From: Apium graveolens
Lineage: Eukaryota; Streptophyta; Magnoliopsida; Apiales; Apiaceae
Assembly (NCBI RefSeq): GCF_009905375.1
Contig: NC_133653.1
Coordinates: 82,472,911 to 82,536,910, forward strand
Direction of reading: 5' to 3'
Length of the DNA stretch: 64,000 bases
The position numbers and the translations under genes were made by a program. This document shows, piece by piece, positions 21,894-34,540 of the stretch (within the stretch, counting starts at the first letter, position 1; every line of letters starts with the position of its first letter). The notes beneath the pieces are model-generated. The model saw only the letters and a list, made by a program, of their open reading frames with translations, was not told the origin of the DNA and searched no databases.

Positions 21894-23854
21894 TATATAT
21901 AATAGAGCAAATAGGGGTTGGATGAGAAATTTTATGACACTTAAAATTACTTAATTACCGCACATTAATAAATACAAATAATTGTCAAATTTAATACCAT
22001 GTATTAATTGCACCTAAGTCATTATTACCCCTTATTAATAAATACGAATAATTTTTATATTTAATAACATGTGTTAATTACACCTAACTCATTAATATTA
22101 ATAATTTTATATCTATTACCGGTTATATTTAATATTAACAACCTATAAATTAGATATCTAATTTTTTATCATATTTACCTATATATATATATTAAATTCT
22201 TATTTTTCCGAAGATTCTATATAATATATATTTATTTTCAATAAATAAATTTAATATGTTAACTAATTTGAAAATGACAACGTTAGTATATCAAGTATTA
22301 AACCTAAGAAATATAAGAGATATTATCTTTGAATACTAATAAAAAAGTGGGGTATAAGGGGGTTTATAATAAAATTGAGATTATTATCATATGGGGCCAA
22401 ATTGAATATAAACTAATATTGGTTTAAAGATTTTGAATATATTTTACAATAGTAAGGTCAATCATATTTCTTATATCAACCAGTTTAATTTTTTTTCCAA
22501 ATATATAAATGAAAGATTTATAAGATTAATTGATACTTTTGTCGATAAATTGTTAGAAGGCAACCGAACTATATTATAGAGCAAAATAAGAGTATAAAAC
22601 ATTTTTTCCATTTTCGGTCAAAATCGATAATTTTGCGGTCAAAATTTGACAAATCGAGCACATGATTTGAGGCTGTGCAGAGAAGAAAAGGAAGAATAAA
22701 AATTCTTGAGTTGTCGAAGAACGATGATTTTAAATGAAGAAATTGGACGACTGCCGATTGGAAATTGGAAAGTGGAAAGATAAGGGAAGAAGACAAGAAA
22801 AATGAAGAGAGATGTGTAAAAATTATTAAGAATCGTATTGTTTGAATGAATAATGCACACAAAACAATGTTATAACTCGGTATGGATGTACAAATAACAA
22901 CATGACAATTTTACACATCTCACTTATAATTATTTTATTTATATATTTTAAAAATATATAAAAATATGTCCAATTTTATTCCGATTTAACAGTTCGATAA
23001 ATCACAAATTTGTAGTTCAACCGATTTATTTCAATTTTTAATTTTTATAACCATAAATGACTAAATTAATTATAAATATATTTATTATAGAAAATGAAGT
23101 ATATTAAAATATGTATTCATATTGTCAATTGTACAATATTATATCCAATATGTAGGCTTTCATATTCAATCAATCATTACATTTTATGCTAAGGAATGTA
23201 AGAATTACAGCAAAAAAAAATACCTCATATTCATTGTATCACATGTAAACAATTGTAGTAACTCTTTTAATTAACTTCCTAATATATCATTCTTATTAAT
23301 AGTCTCTTATGAGTTATAATTATTTTTATGAGAAATGTTTGCTTTCATTTGCATTATATTTGATCGTATATTTCGACTTTATTAACACACATTCAATTCA
23401 GTTTGAATGAAAACACGTTAATTACATTATCGATCTCAATTTCATAAAAACGATCTCAATTCCATAAAAATAGATATTTATTTAATTGATCTATCAGGAA
23501 ACTAACATGAATATATCGCCAATAATTATAGATAAAATAACATCAATTCACATAAATAGAGTATACCCGTGCATTGCACATGTCATAAAAGTATTTATTT
23601 TTTCTAAAACTGTAATCTTTAATCTTTTGTTGGACCTCTAGACACTGTATATTTATTGGTTTAAAAGCAATGGAGGTCACGCCAGGGAAAAGTTATGAAA
23701 GATAATTATAGTCCATCTAATTTGCCCTTTTTGAACAGTTTACTTAATATTAAAAATTTCAATCTATCTGCAGTTTCGAATTACCGATAATTTTTTAACA
23801 AACAATATATCTTTCGAAAATCACCAAGGCAGGGCAGGACAGCAAGAGTTTCAA

Positions 23855-26796
23855 TCAAATAATGATAACATTGAACAACTTTTTGGAGGGATGAATCAGC
23901 TCAAAAACACAAAAGCCAGCTGCAGCCAAGTTAGATTCTCTTGCAAACATCGACCAACCGGCATCGAATTTGGCAGTTGCCTTGTAAACGCGGCACTTAA
24001 CTGACCAAACTCTTCTGTCTGCAAGTTGAAGGATAACGTCACATTGGTCTTCGGTTACATATCTCTTTATAAAGCTCTTGGCCAAACACTGCAACGACAA
24101 GACTCGGTGATAAATCAAAGTAGTGTCATAGTTAATTATCCAAAACATAACTCAAACCGGTTAGTTGAGAAGCTTACTACGGATCCACCATACAAGTAAG
24201 ATGGGCATACTTTAACTGTGAAGAAAGGATTTTCGGATTTGAAAGCTTTAACTGATTTATAAACTCTAGCTTGCTCTGCATCAATTCTTATACTCTGCAA
24301 TCTATTATCTCCAACTGTCAAAAATCGATATCAGAAAACACCTTAAATACAAGTATGCATGATAAATTTTAAATAAAAGAATATGCTGGAATGCAAATTA
24401 CTTTGTGATGAACACATGACAGACAAATTTTAATTTGGATAATAATGTTCAGATCCAGTAACTCACAAGTTGTTTCCTTATCTGCCCGAAAAATAGAGAC
24501 GTTGAATAATTTTCTGGAGGTGTTGATCAGCTCAAAGACACAAACATCACCTACATTCATTAAATTGTCTCGTGCAAAACCATTCCATCCACCACTAATT
24601 CTACACTGGTTTAAAACCAAATTCACATTGCAATAAACTTGCCAAGTTCTTCCTCCAACTTGAAATATAACTTCATCGCCTTTCTTCCACTTTTTATAAG
24701 CCTCTGGTTATGTACTGTGACAAGAAGAAAAATTAACAATTTAGTTTAAGAGCTATTGGTACATCTTCTAAAATTTTATGTAAAATATTAAACACATCGT
24801 GCTCTTGTAAAATTGCATTTTGAATATCAAAAGAACAAGTTTGGTTTGTAAAAGTTGGAACCTCTGCTACGTATACTAATGTACATTATGTTTACCAGGC
24901 CAGTCCCTCTTCCATTCACATGAAATGGATGCATAACAGTGATGAAAAAGGGATTCTTCGATATAAAAGCTTTTGCTAAGGCAAGTGCTTTATCTTCTCC
25001 CCACTCGCCATTTCCAACTTCTGGAAAATGTCAACACACACATAAACAAAGATGCAAGTTACATCTTCACTGTATACAATATAGAAAAGAGTAAACCAAC
25101 TCCGAGGAAATTATACCATTCTGTTTCCGGGATTTTGGTCTTTTACGGCAGGCATCTACACGCAAAGAGTTTCCACTTGTCTTCTTACAAGACTGGGACA
25201 AGTTGAAATTACTAGCTTAAAAAAGTAATTAAGTATGATCTAATAGCTAGCTTAGATATATTAATAGGTCATTATGAATCCAAGATACAAGCAAGATACA
25301 CTTACTCTGACTGTAACCGATGCACGCACTCCAGCTTCCTCAGCTTCACTTACCCGCGGTGATCTTTTATTTTCTCCACCTGAAATATATGATTTCACTG
25401 ACTGCATGATCAGGTGAAAAGTACAGTATGTAATTTATGCTAAAATTAAATGATTGACAAAATACACCTAACACAACATACTTCATAATTACAATGAGTG
25501 CAGATCATACAAATACAATAATGTTCTGAGGTAGTAACTAACAATTTTTTTCTTTTGCAGCTCGAAATATGGCAACCTGGAGCACTTTTTTAGAGGGGTT
25601 GATCAGCTCAAAGACACAAACATCACATACATTCAGTGAATTATCTCGTACAAATTTATTCCATCCACGACTGATTCTACAATGGTTGGAACCCAAATTC
25701 AAACTGCAATAAACTGCCCAAGTTCTTCCTGCAACTTGTAGAATAATTTTGTCGTTGTTTTTCCAGTTTTCATAAGCCTCTTCAAAAGTCTTAGTTACAT
25801 GCTGAGAAAACCAAGTAATAATCAATTTCTTATATATTTAAAAGCCTTAAAAAAATTACGTGCAAGTCCATATACGAAAGTACTCTGTAACCATAAAATA
25901 AAAGTACGAGTAAGAATTGTAAAAATTGAAGTTTGTTTACCAAACTAGGCCATCTTCTATATCCAATATTAGAGGGTTTCATAGGTTGAATGAAAAAGGG
26001 GTTCTTAGATTTATAGGCTTGAGCTGAGGCAAGAGCTCGATCGCCATCTTCTTTTGCTGCTATATACAAATCAAGACAAACCAATATATCTAAGTAACAT
26101 TCTTTCATAGTATGGATTTCAATAAAGACTAAAATGGAGGAACTAATACCTTCTTGTTGCAATTTTGCTTCAACATGAGGAGAGTTTGTTTTCATCTTCT
26201 TACAAGGCCTAACCGCATCACCTGAACTACTTGAATTATCATCACAACTAGTTGAATCATCAAAACTAGTTGAGTCTTCAATATCGATAACCATTTGATT
26301 TAATTTAACAGAATTAAGTTTGTCGCTACTAGCTAACGGATAATCTATCTCTGAGGAACTTGGGTCAAATATAAGTAATTGAAATCTCGAATCTCCCTGG
26401 TATTCTAAAACTAACAGATAACCAACACATATCGAATAAAACTTTGCGAATTCTGGCCAACCATTTTGCAGCCAAACCCCGCCTTCGTGTCTTTCTAAAT
26501 CAATCGACCAAACCGAACCATTAGGAGCATGCAAGAGAATACTATCTTTTAGGTTCTCACCGAAAATCCTAGCAAAATTTCTGGGAATCATCTGCGTACA
26601 GAAATATAAATTGAATAGAATCACATTGCACAGAGAGAGTGAACAGATTATGAAATACAAATATGTTACATGAGTTCTATCTTTAAGGGAAATGCGAAAA
26701 TCTTACAAGTTTAGAACGTGAGCCAATGTCTGAAAGTATAATCTTAAAAAAGCGGATAGGTTTTGTAGACAAATCGGGAGACTTAGAAGAGGCCAT
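23855..26796 (-). CDS. B3 gene 1: REM-like protein, four B3 domains, possible lesion
   Basis: Plant B3 domains bind DNA; multi-B3 REM proteins are nuclear. Ten-exon model with consistent phases (minus): 26796-26707, 26591-26150, 26059-25941, 25801-25543, 25379-25306, 25192-25117, 25020-24896, 24701-24467, 24314-24178, 24088-23855; 596 residues. B3 domains at about 15-115 (FFKII..., HEGGVWLQNGWPEF), 196-300, 375-470 and 498-596 (ending FELIHPSKKLFNV). The third domain's second exon has lost 11 bases relative to its paralogues at the usual acceptor (24714), which would shift the frame; an AG 13 bases downstream (24701) restores it but drops about eight residues. Exons 5 and 6 encode no full domain and may be relics. 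The start gives the same leader-FFKI pattern as gene 2. Gene or recent pseudogene. Confidence 0.75.
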
Positions 26797-27192
26797 GTCA
26801 AGCTCAACCAGCAGGTTATGAATAAAGATTTGGAAAAGTAATGGTTATGTTATGTATACAACACAAACACATATGTATTGCACACTAATGATGTACGTTA
26901 CTATCTACTCTGTAATTAATATATTTTCTTGTAACCGTCGTACACACTGCCAATAAATTTTAAGAGAAAGTTTAAACATATTATTTACATCTGAACTTTA
27001 AAACTTCTGTTATAAACATTTTCACCAAGATATATTCAGAAAATATAATGCATTCTCGTTGCAGCAATAAACAACATCTTCACTGGTACATCTACTGGTT
27101 CACGGGGACCATGGAGAGCCAAAAATATCATATAAAACCCATATCACCTACTAAGATCACCGGTCACACAAAGTTCCCTTGAAATTTGATGA
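26797..27192 (-). promoter_or_regulatory. Spacer between the two B3 genes, promoter region of gene 1
   Basis: 396 bases separate the stop of gene 2 from the start of gene 1, so it should carry gene 2's terminator and gene 1's promoter. AT-rich with no convincing TATA box at a fixed distance; TATACATAA near 26850-26860 (minus strand) is a weak candidate. Confidence 0.35.
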
Positions 27193-30100
27193 TTAGTTTC
27201 GAAAAATGATAACATTCAGCAACTTCTCGGAGAAATTGATCAGCTCAAAAGCACAAACATCACCTGCAGCCAATTGGTTTGCTCGTGCAAATCTATTCCA
27301 ACCACCACTGAATTTGGTACCGTTGTTGTAAACAATGCACTTAACTAACCACAATTTTCCATTTGACGTCTGAAGGGTGACATCGCAGCTGTCCTTGGTT
27401 ATGTGGTTCTTAATAAATTTTGACGGTACACTCTGCGAGGACACAAGTCAAGACTTGGTATAAATTTCTGAGACTTGTAAGATCTAAAAGCTATCTCCTA
27501 TCAACTGAAAAACTTACCAAGGCTCCACCGGATAAAGAAGATGGGTATACTTTGACTGTAAAGAAACTGTATTTGGATGTAAAAGAACTAACTGATGAAA
27601 GCACTCTGGCTTCCCTAGCTTCACTTTTTTTGGGCAATATCTTGTCTTCTTTGCCTAAATTTTTTTGGATTCAGAGTGCATCAGGCAAACAGCATGCTGA
27701 GCAACAAATCCACCTAAATAATACAAAATCTAAAAGACCAAAAAAAATGCACGAATGCAGATGGCCTCATAAAACAAACAACGTATTTTAGTTTCAGATA
27801 TTGATGTTTAGAGCAAGTAACTAACGTTTAGTTTCTTTCGCTGCTCGAGATATGAAGACCTGGAGCAACTTTGTGGAGAAATCGATCAGCTTAAAAGTAC
27901 AAATATCACCTGCAGCCAAATGATTTGCTTGTGCAAAAATATTCCAACCAACACTAAATTTGGGACGCGATTTGTAATAAGTGCACTTAACCAACCACTC
28001 TCTTCCATCCGAAATTTGAAGAGTAACCATGCAACTGTCCATGGTTATATATCTTTTTACAAAAATTTTAGGCAAACTCTGCAAGGAAAAGAACCAAGGA
28101 TAACTTGAATCTGTGAGACTTTGAGTTAACCACGCATTTCTTTTAATAAATACTTCTTTAAAACTTCTCTTCTTCCCTCTTTTTATGGAGAATACACTTT
28201 GAATGAGTAATCGAGTAATAAAAGCAATTCATGTATACAATATGATCCAAAAGCTAGCTCAGATCAACTAAAAATGAACCAAGGATCCACCATAGAGGGA
28301 TGGAGGATATCATATGATCTAAAAATTAGCTTATAAGTTACAAGTTGAATTGAAATGCTTACCAGGTTTGGACCACTCAAGGAAGATGGATACACTTTTA
28401 CCCTAAAAAAAGGGTATGTAGATGTGAAAGCATTATCTGATGTAAGCACTCTAGCTTCCTTGGCTTCAATTTTAACCCTTCGAGGTACGTTATTTTCTTT
28501 GCCTGACAAAATTCGACTTAGAGAATGCAACAGGCAAACAACATATAGAGAGATAAACCCACCAAAATAATGAAGGACAAGAAAACATTACAATTGATTA
28601 TTAAAACGAGTAAAGTATTTCAGTTCAATAGTAGTGATGTACAGAGCCAGTAACTAACTGTTTGTTTCTTTTGCTGCTCGAAATATGAAGACCTGGAGCA
28701 ATTTTTCCGAGGCGATGGGTTCAAAGACACAAGCGTCACCTACAGTCAGTAAATTGTCTCGTACAAATCTGTCCCATCCACGTCTCAGACTACAACCGTT
28801 TCGATTTATATCACAATACACCGGCCAAGTTTTTCCTTCAAATTGAAGAATGACCTGGTCATCGTTCTTCCACATTTGATAAGTCTTTTCAAAGGCCTTC
28901 CTAACAACCTGCACAAACAAGAAAGGTTACCAAGTCTGTGAGTACACATGCATTTTGAAATCAACAAGTTGTTAAACGCACATCTCCTTGCTCTATGTAA
29001 ACTTCATTTGGTTGATAGGAATGGAAGTATCAAATGAAATTCATATTATTACTTGGAAACATTTATTCATAAATTTCATTTTGTTCTTGCAAACTTAAAC
29101 TATTAAAGATATGTGCCCATTCCATCATCACATTGATATCCTTCACCAAAATAATTGTAATAGATTTATGATGTTATCACTATCTTCTCACTTTTCTATT
29201 GTCTATCCTCCTTCCACCGCCGTTCCAGTTCTTCAACCAAAATAAGCTTAAGTTTTTTTGGGTCAATGGAAGTAACTGATTGTGTGAATGGAATATAAAG
29301 GTGCAAATTTTATGACATGTGAAGAACATTTTAGGAAAAAATTTGTGTTCATTTTAAGATTTAAAGGAATAGATATTAGTTTATACTTTAAACTTGTATC
29401 ATGAAGGGAGGGCACAGTTTAGCAAAAGGCTCTGTTTATACATGTCCAATATTTAGTTCATATATCTCAAATCTCATTTTATTTCATCCAAGCCAATTCA
29501 ACTAGGTTCAAACATAGAACACACGCAATAGTAGTAATTAGAGATACATACAAGTTTGCATTGTTTACCATGCCACGCCCTTTTCCATCTACATATGATT
29601 CTTTCAAAGCAAGGGCAAAAAAGGGGTTTTGGGATTTGAAATCTTCGGCTGAGGCAAAATGTAGTACTTTGGATTTGGATTCTTCAGTTGCAGAGCCGCC
29701 ATCTCCTAATTTGGCACGATAATGTCAATCACACAAGTCCAAGTATGTTAGTGTGCTTTCTACCAAAATTGAATCAAGTAAATTAAAATTCGAATAGAAT
29801 GATGTTCAGAACCAGTAACTAACCATGTGTTTCTTTTGTTGCTCGAAATATGACCACCTCTAGTATTTTTTTACTGGCGTCAATAAGTTGAAAGACACAA
29901 ACATCGCCAGCAGTCAATGAATTGTCTTTTGCAAATCTGTCCCACCCAGATCTTAGTCTACATACGTTGCATTTCATATCGCAATTAACCGTCCAACTTT
30001 TTCCTGCAACTTGAAGATAAACCTTGTCATTGTTATTCCACTTCTTGTAACTCTCTTCAAATGACTTCTTTACAACCTGCCAGAACAAGAGAATGATCAA

Positions 30101-31267
30101 CTCATCATTTGTAAATGCAATTTGGAATTATCAAAAATCAGAAAGAAGTTTTCTAACTGTCCCGTAGTGTTTCGTTTGATTTTAAGCAAACAAGGAACCG
30201 AATGGAATTGAATCTTTTTCGAAGACATGTTATTCACAATATACTTAAAAATTTAAACTACGTACTAAAGAACGATTCCTCTATCTATTAGAGAATGGCA
30301 TGTGTACATATTATGTGTAAACTGTTTACCAGGCCACACCCTCTCCCATCTACATATGTTCTTCTCATGACATGGAAGAAAAAGGGGTTGTCAGATTTGA
30401 AGGCTTCAGCTGAGGCAAGTGCTCTGGCTTCAGCTTCTTTAGTGGCCGACCGGCGAGCTCCTAATATTTCTGGAAAATTTTAAAAGGAGTAACTAATATA
30501 TAGCAAGTTAGTTTGCATCGAAAAAACTACAGAGAACCCAAAATAGGAAGAGTATGTACTTTTTTCCTGCTGCAGTTTTGGTGTCAAACATACTCCATCT
30601 TTAGAAGGAAGCTTTCCCACTCTCCTCTTACGAGTGGGAAGGAAGCTTTAGAAGGAAACATACTCTCCTTTAGAACTAGTCGAATCATCGATTTCAATTG
30701 GTCTCTTCCTCGCTTGCCTTGATTCTCCGCTATTAAGCTTTGCACTTCTGCAGGATGGATACTCTATCTCTGTGGAACTCGGATCGAATACTCGGACTTT
30801 AAAATCACAATGTTCCCGATATTTAAAAACCAACAGATACCCAAACTGTATAGAGTAAAATCTTGCAAATTCTGGCCAACCATCGTGTAGCCAAACATCG
30901 CCCTCATGTCTTTCCAAATTCACCGGCCAAGCTAAGCCATTTGGAGCATTCAAAATAATACGGGAATCTAGATTGGTCCCGTAATTTTTTACAAATTTTG
31001 TTGGAATCATCTGTGCAAGATGTAAAATCGCAAAATACTTGTGTAATTGGCAAAATTTAAATATTTCATTCACACACAAACAGAACATAAATTTATAAAA
31101 ATACATAATGCGCACAATTTTATAAGATACGAAACCTTGATGGGGGTGAGGAATACTGTACTTACAAGTTTAGTTTGCGAGTCGGCGTCAGAGAGGATAA
31201 TCTTAAAGAAATGGTTTGTATTGGCCTGAGAATCAGAACAAGGAGAAGATGGCATTACAAGCTTCAT
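27193..31267 (-). CDS. B3 gene 2: REM-like protein, five B3 domains, one in-frame stop
   Basis: Ten exons (minus): 31267-31166, 31010-30560, 30469-30330, 30076-29824, 29705-29569, 28908-28659, 28502-28363, 28078-27826, 27654-27518, 27432-27193, all with GT/AG ends and matching phases; 701 codons. B3 domains at about 19-125, 212-312, 342-442, 471-573 and 602-700, each with the WxxG/GW core (SGWDRFAKDN, GGWNRFARAN) and the GDVCxFELI strand. Domain 1 is split as FFKIILSD...L|MIPTKF. TAA at 30650-30648 (codon 155) lies in the spacer after domain 1, beside a hairpin; homology to gene 1 resumes in the same frame after it (KLQQE). If real, only the first B3 domain is made, unless splicing avoids it. 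Likely a nuclear DNA-binding protein or a recent pseudogene; targets unknown. Confidence 0.78.
30603..30656. repeat. Hairpin and direct repeat in exon 2 of B3 gene 2
   Basis: CCCACTC and GAGTGGG form a short stem, and GAAGGAAGCTTT occurs twice as a direct repeat on either side. The in-frame TAA of gene 2 lies in the right-hand repeat. The block is absent from the homologous exon of gene 1. Confidence 0.65.
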
Positions 31268-31330
31268 AGTGGAGATTCAGGCAATGAAGAATATAACTTG
31301 CATAAACTATAAATTATCAAAAAAAACATC

Positions 31331-31344
31331 TATATATATATATA
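31331..31344 (-). promoter_or_regulatory. Probable TATA box of B3 gene 2
   Basis: A TATATATATATATA run about 65 bases upstream of the start codon at 31267, a usual position for a plant core promoter. Simple AT repeats are common here, so confidence is moderate. Confidence 0.45.
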
Positions 31345-31597
31345 GAGTACATGTACCTAATGTTAAATCCTTTTTAGACTTCATAATTTGATTCGTTGCA
31401 TGTTATTAGTTCTAAATTCCTTGAACAATGCATGCATGCGGGTACATGTCCTCCAATTGAAACCTCGTTAAATTTATCATGAGGGCCTTCCATAGTCCCA
31501 GGTGGTTGTACCAACCACATGTGGCATAGAAACATTGCGGTAGCAATGAAATATTACTGAAGGACATTGTTATGAGACATTATTAGAGGATACTGTT

Positions 31598-33590
31598 TGC
31601 CCACTTTATTTTTTCTAATTTATTTTTTCGAACTTATATTTTGATATTTTTGAATTAATATTTTAAACTAAAATATTTAAATTTTAATATTGAATTTAAA
31701 ATTTTTGAATGAAAATGTATTTTTTAATTATTTGTTCGAAATAGTATTTTCGAATTTTTATTATAACGGAATATTGTGAGTTTTAGGTTTTTTTTAATAT
31801 TATGAGTTTTTTTGTTTTTTTATTTTTCTTGAATTTGTCCAATTTAATTTATCAATTTTTAATTTATAGTAAACGAATATAATGCTAAAAATTGAAAATG
31901 TGGAAAACTAAAAAAAATTAAATTTTATCAATTTTTCGTTAGCTATAGAAAAAATATAAAATAACTCAACCTCGCAATACTAAACATTTTTTTGTAACAA
32001 ATAAAAAAAATATCCTCTGCCACCTACAACATTGTTTCATTGCGGCTAGTGCTAACATTTTTGCCCGCTTTATTTTTTTCTAATATTTTTTTTTGTTAAA
32101 AATAAATTTTTAAATATTTTTTCGAACATATATTTTGATATTTTTGAATTAATATTTTAAACTAAAATATTTAAATTTTAATATTGAATTTAAAATTTTT
32201 GAATGAAAATGTATTTTTTAATTATTTGTTCGAAATAGTATTTTCGAATTTTTATTATAACGGAATATTGTGAGTTTTAGGTTTTTTTTAATATTGTGAG
32301 TTTTTTTGTTTTTTTATTTTTCTTGAATTTGTCCAATTTAATTTATCAATTTTTAATTTATAGTAAACGAATATAATGCTAAAAATTGAAAATGTGGAAA
32401 ACTAAAAAAAATTAAATTTTATCAATTTTTCGTTAGCTATAGAAAAAATATAAAATAACTCAACCTCGCAATACTAAACATATTTTTGTAACAAATAAAA
32501 AAAATATCCTCTGCCACCTACAACATTGTTTCATTGCGGCTAGTGCTAACATTCTTGCCCGCTTTATTTTTTTCTAATATTTTTTTTTGTTAAAAATAAA
32601 TTTTTAAATATTTTTTCGAACATATATTTTGATATTTTTGAATTAATATTTTAAACTAAAATATTTAAATTTAATATTGAATTTAAAATTTTTGAGTGAA
32701 AATGTATTTTTTAATTATTTGTTCGAAATAGTATTTTCAAATTTTTATTATAAGGGAATATTATGAGTTTTATGTTTTTTTAATATTGTGAGTTTTATGT
32801 TTTTTTATTTTTCTTGTACTTGTCCAATTTAATTTATCAATTTTTAATTTATAGTAAACGAATATAATGCTAAAAATTGAAAATGTGGAAAACTAAAAAA
32901 ATAAAATTTTATCGATTTTTCGTTAGTTATAAAAAAAATATAAAACAACTCAGCCCCCGGAATGCTAAACATTTTTTCATAACAAATAAAAAAAATACTC
33001 TCTCACCTACAGCATTGTTTCATTGCGGCTAGTGCAATGAAACAATGTTGGAGGAGTTATTTTAAATGTAACGGTTCTTCCTCGCTTTATTTTTCTAATT
33101 TATTTTTTTTGTTAAAAATGAATTTTTAAATATTTTTTCGAACTTATATTTTGATATTTTTGAATTAATATTTTAAACTAAAAAATTTAAATTTAATATT
33201 GAATTTATAATTTTTGAGTAGAAAAGTATTTTTTAATTATTAGTTCGAAATAGTATTTTCGAATTTTTATCATAACGGAATATTGTGAGTTTTATGTTTT
33301 TTTTTTAATATTGTGAGTTTTATGTTTTTTTTATTTTTCTTGTATTTGTCCAATTTAGTTTATCAATTTTTAATTTATAGTAAACGAATATAATGCTAAA
33401 AATTGAAAATGTGGAAAACTAAAAAAATTGAAATTTTATCAATTTTTCGTTACATATAAAAAAATATAAAACAACCGAGCCCCCACAATGCTAAACATTT
33501 TTTCGTAATAAATAAAAAAAATAACCTTTGCCACATTCAGCATTGTTTCATTGCGGCTAGTGCAATGAAACATTGTTGTAGGTGGCTCTT
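31598..33590. repeat. Tandem array, four units of ~460-530 bp
   Basis: Units begin at about 31598, 32061, 32555 and 33077 with a (T)GCCCGCTTTATTTTT-like motif. They share the blocks TTCGAACATATATTTTGATA, AAACGAATATAATGC and CATTGTTTCATTGCGGCTAG. Units 1-2 are nearly identical; units 3-4 are more diverged. In the last two units the CATTGTTTCATTGC block is followed by its own reverse complement. Confidence 0.85.
33013..33047. repeat. Perfect 14-bp hairpin in the array
   Basis: CATTGTTTCATTGC (33013-33026), loop GGCTAGT, then GCAATGAAACAATG (33034-33047). A near-perfect second copy lies at about 33540-33575. Confidence 0.9.
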
Positions 33591-34285
33591 TAACCACCTG
33601 CTGCAATATTTTATATATGTTGGGGCTGGGCTAAACGCCTCCCGCAATGACTCATTACGGGAGGGTTTTTTATTATTATTTTGTTCTCATTTGTTTTTTT
33701 TAAATTAAAAATTATTTATAAAAAATATTTAATTCATCATAACTTCATTAAGGAGTACAAATGTGTTATTATACATAATTTTGACATATTTAAAATTTAA
33801 ATTAAAATATTTTGATTACAATTTACTCAAAAAAGTTTTAGAGAAAACGACACCTTTCGATCAATAAACAATCATACTTGCAATCCTCCATTCATACATT
33901 TTAGTTACTATCTTAGGTTTTTTATTTTTTTCATTAAAACTAATATTTTAGTTATTTTTCCAATTATATATCTAATTTATTTTTACATTTTTAACTCATT
34001 ATACAATTGATAATAAATGGGAAGTAGTAATAAATTTTGAAAATATAGAACAAATGGTTGTTAAAATTAGTTATATATTTTCTAACTCCGTTATTAACGA
34101 AAAAAATTAATTCATTAAAATATTTTTTTTGTTATTTTAGAAATTAAATAAAAACAGTAATCCTGCCGCATTATTTCATTGTGGTAGGTACCTCCCGCAA
34201 TGTCTCATTACTGGAGGTCTGCTACAATGAAACAATGCGGGCATCAGGTGGTTACGACAACCACCCAGGGTTGTGGACCAAAACC

Positions 34286-34535
34286 CCTTTTTAAAAACAT
34301 ATAAATATATAAATATATATTTATATATATAACTTTACGTATGTAAATAATTTCCATCATACGATTCGCTCATTTAAATATGATGACATAATAGTGTGTA
34401 CGAGAAATTATAATATGTTAAAATATTCCCTCTATCCTGTTCATTTTTATACAATTTCTTTTTTGAGATTTCTCTCTCAATAATATACATCCTAAACATA
34501 TTAAAATTTTATAACATAAAAATTAACAACATCCA
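34286..34535. other. AT-rich DNA and left half of an interrupted short repeat
   Basis: Low-complexity TA-rich DNA up to about 34340, then, from about 34428 (CCCTCTATCCTGTTCATT), sequence resembling the widespread short plant repeats that begin CTCCCTC. This repeat continues at 61549, so element C inserted into it. No gene. Confidence 0.4.
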
Positions 34536-34540
34536 TTTAT

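Larger units (their letters stand above)
21381..23854. other. AT-rich intergenic DNA with repeat remnants, no gene seen
   Basis: Contains three tRNA-B-box-like imperfect tandem units (about 21529-21715), a Helitron-type 3' end (21866-21893) and a degraded copy of the same hairpin (about 23566-23582). Short open frames here show no family resemblance. It also holds the 3' flank of B3 gene 1. Confidence 0.6.
31481..34285. mobile_element. Terminal-inverted-repeat element with internal tandem array
   Basis: The ends (31481-31545 and 34221-34285) are imperfect inverted repeats: one reads GGTGGTTGTACCAACCAC, the reverse complement of the other GGTGGTTGTCGTAACCACC. Each end also folds on itself (31502-31518; 34247-34265). 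Between them lies a ~2 kb tandem array and AT-rich DNA. No transposase frame is present, so it would be non-autonomous. I could not define a target duplication, and the superfamily is undetermined. Confidence 0.55.

Noticed and set aside
22569..22862. Two overlapping minus-strand frames of 97 and 73 codons
   Set aside because: Phe/Ser/Leu-rich readings of AT-rich DNA with no motif, no splice signals tied to them and no second copy.
27420..27791. Plus-strand frame of 123 codons in B3 gene 2
   Set aside because: It is the antisense shadow of two well-supported B3 exons and the intron between them.
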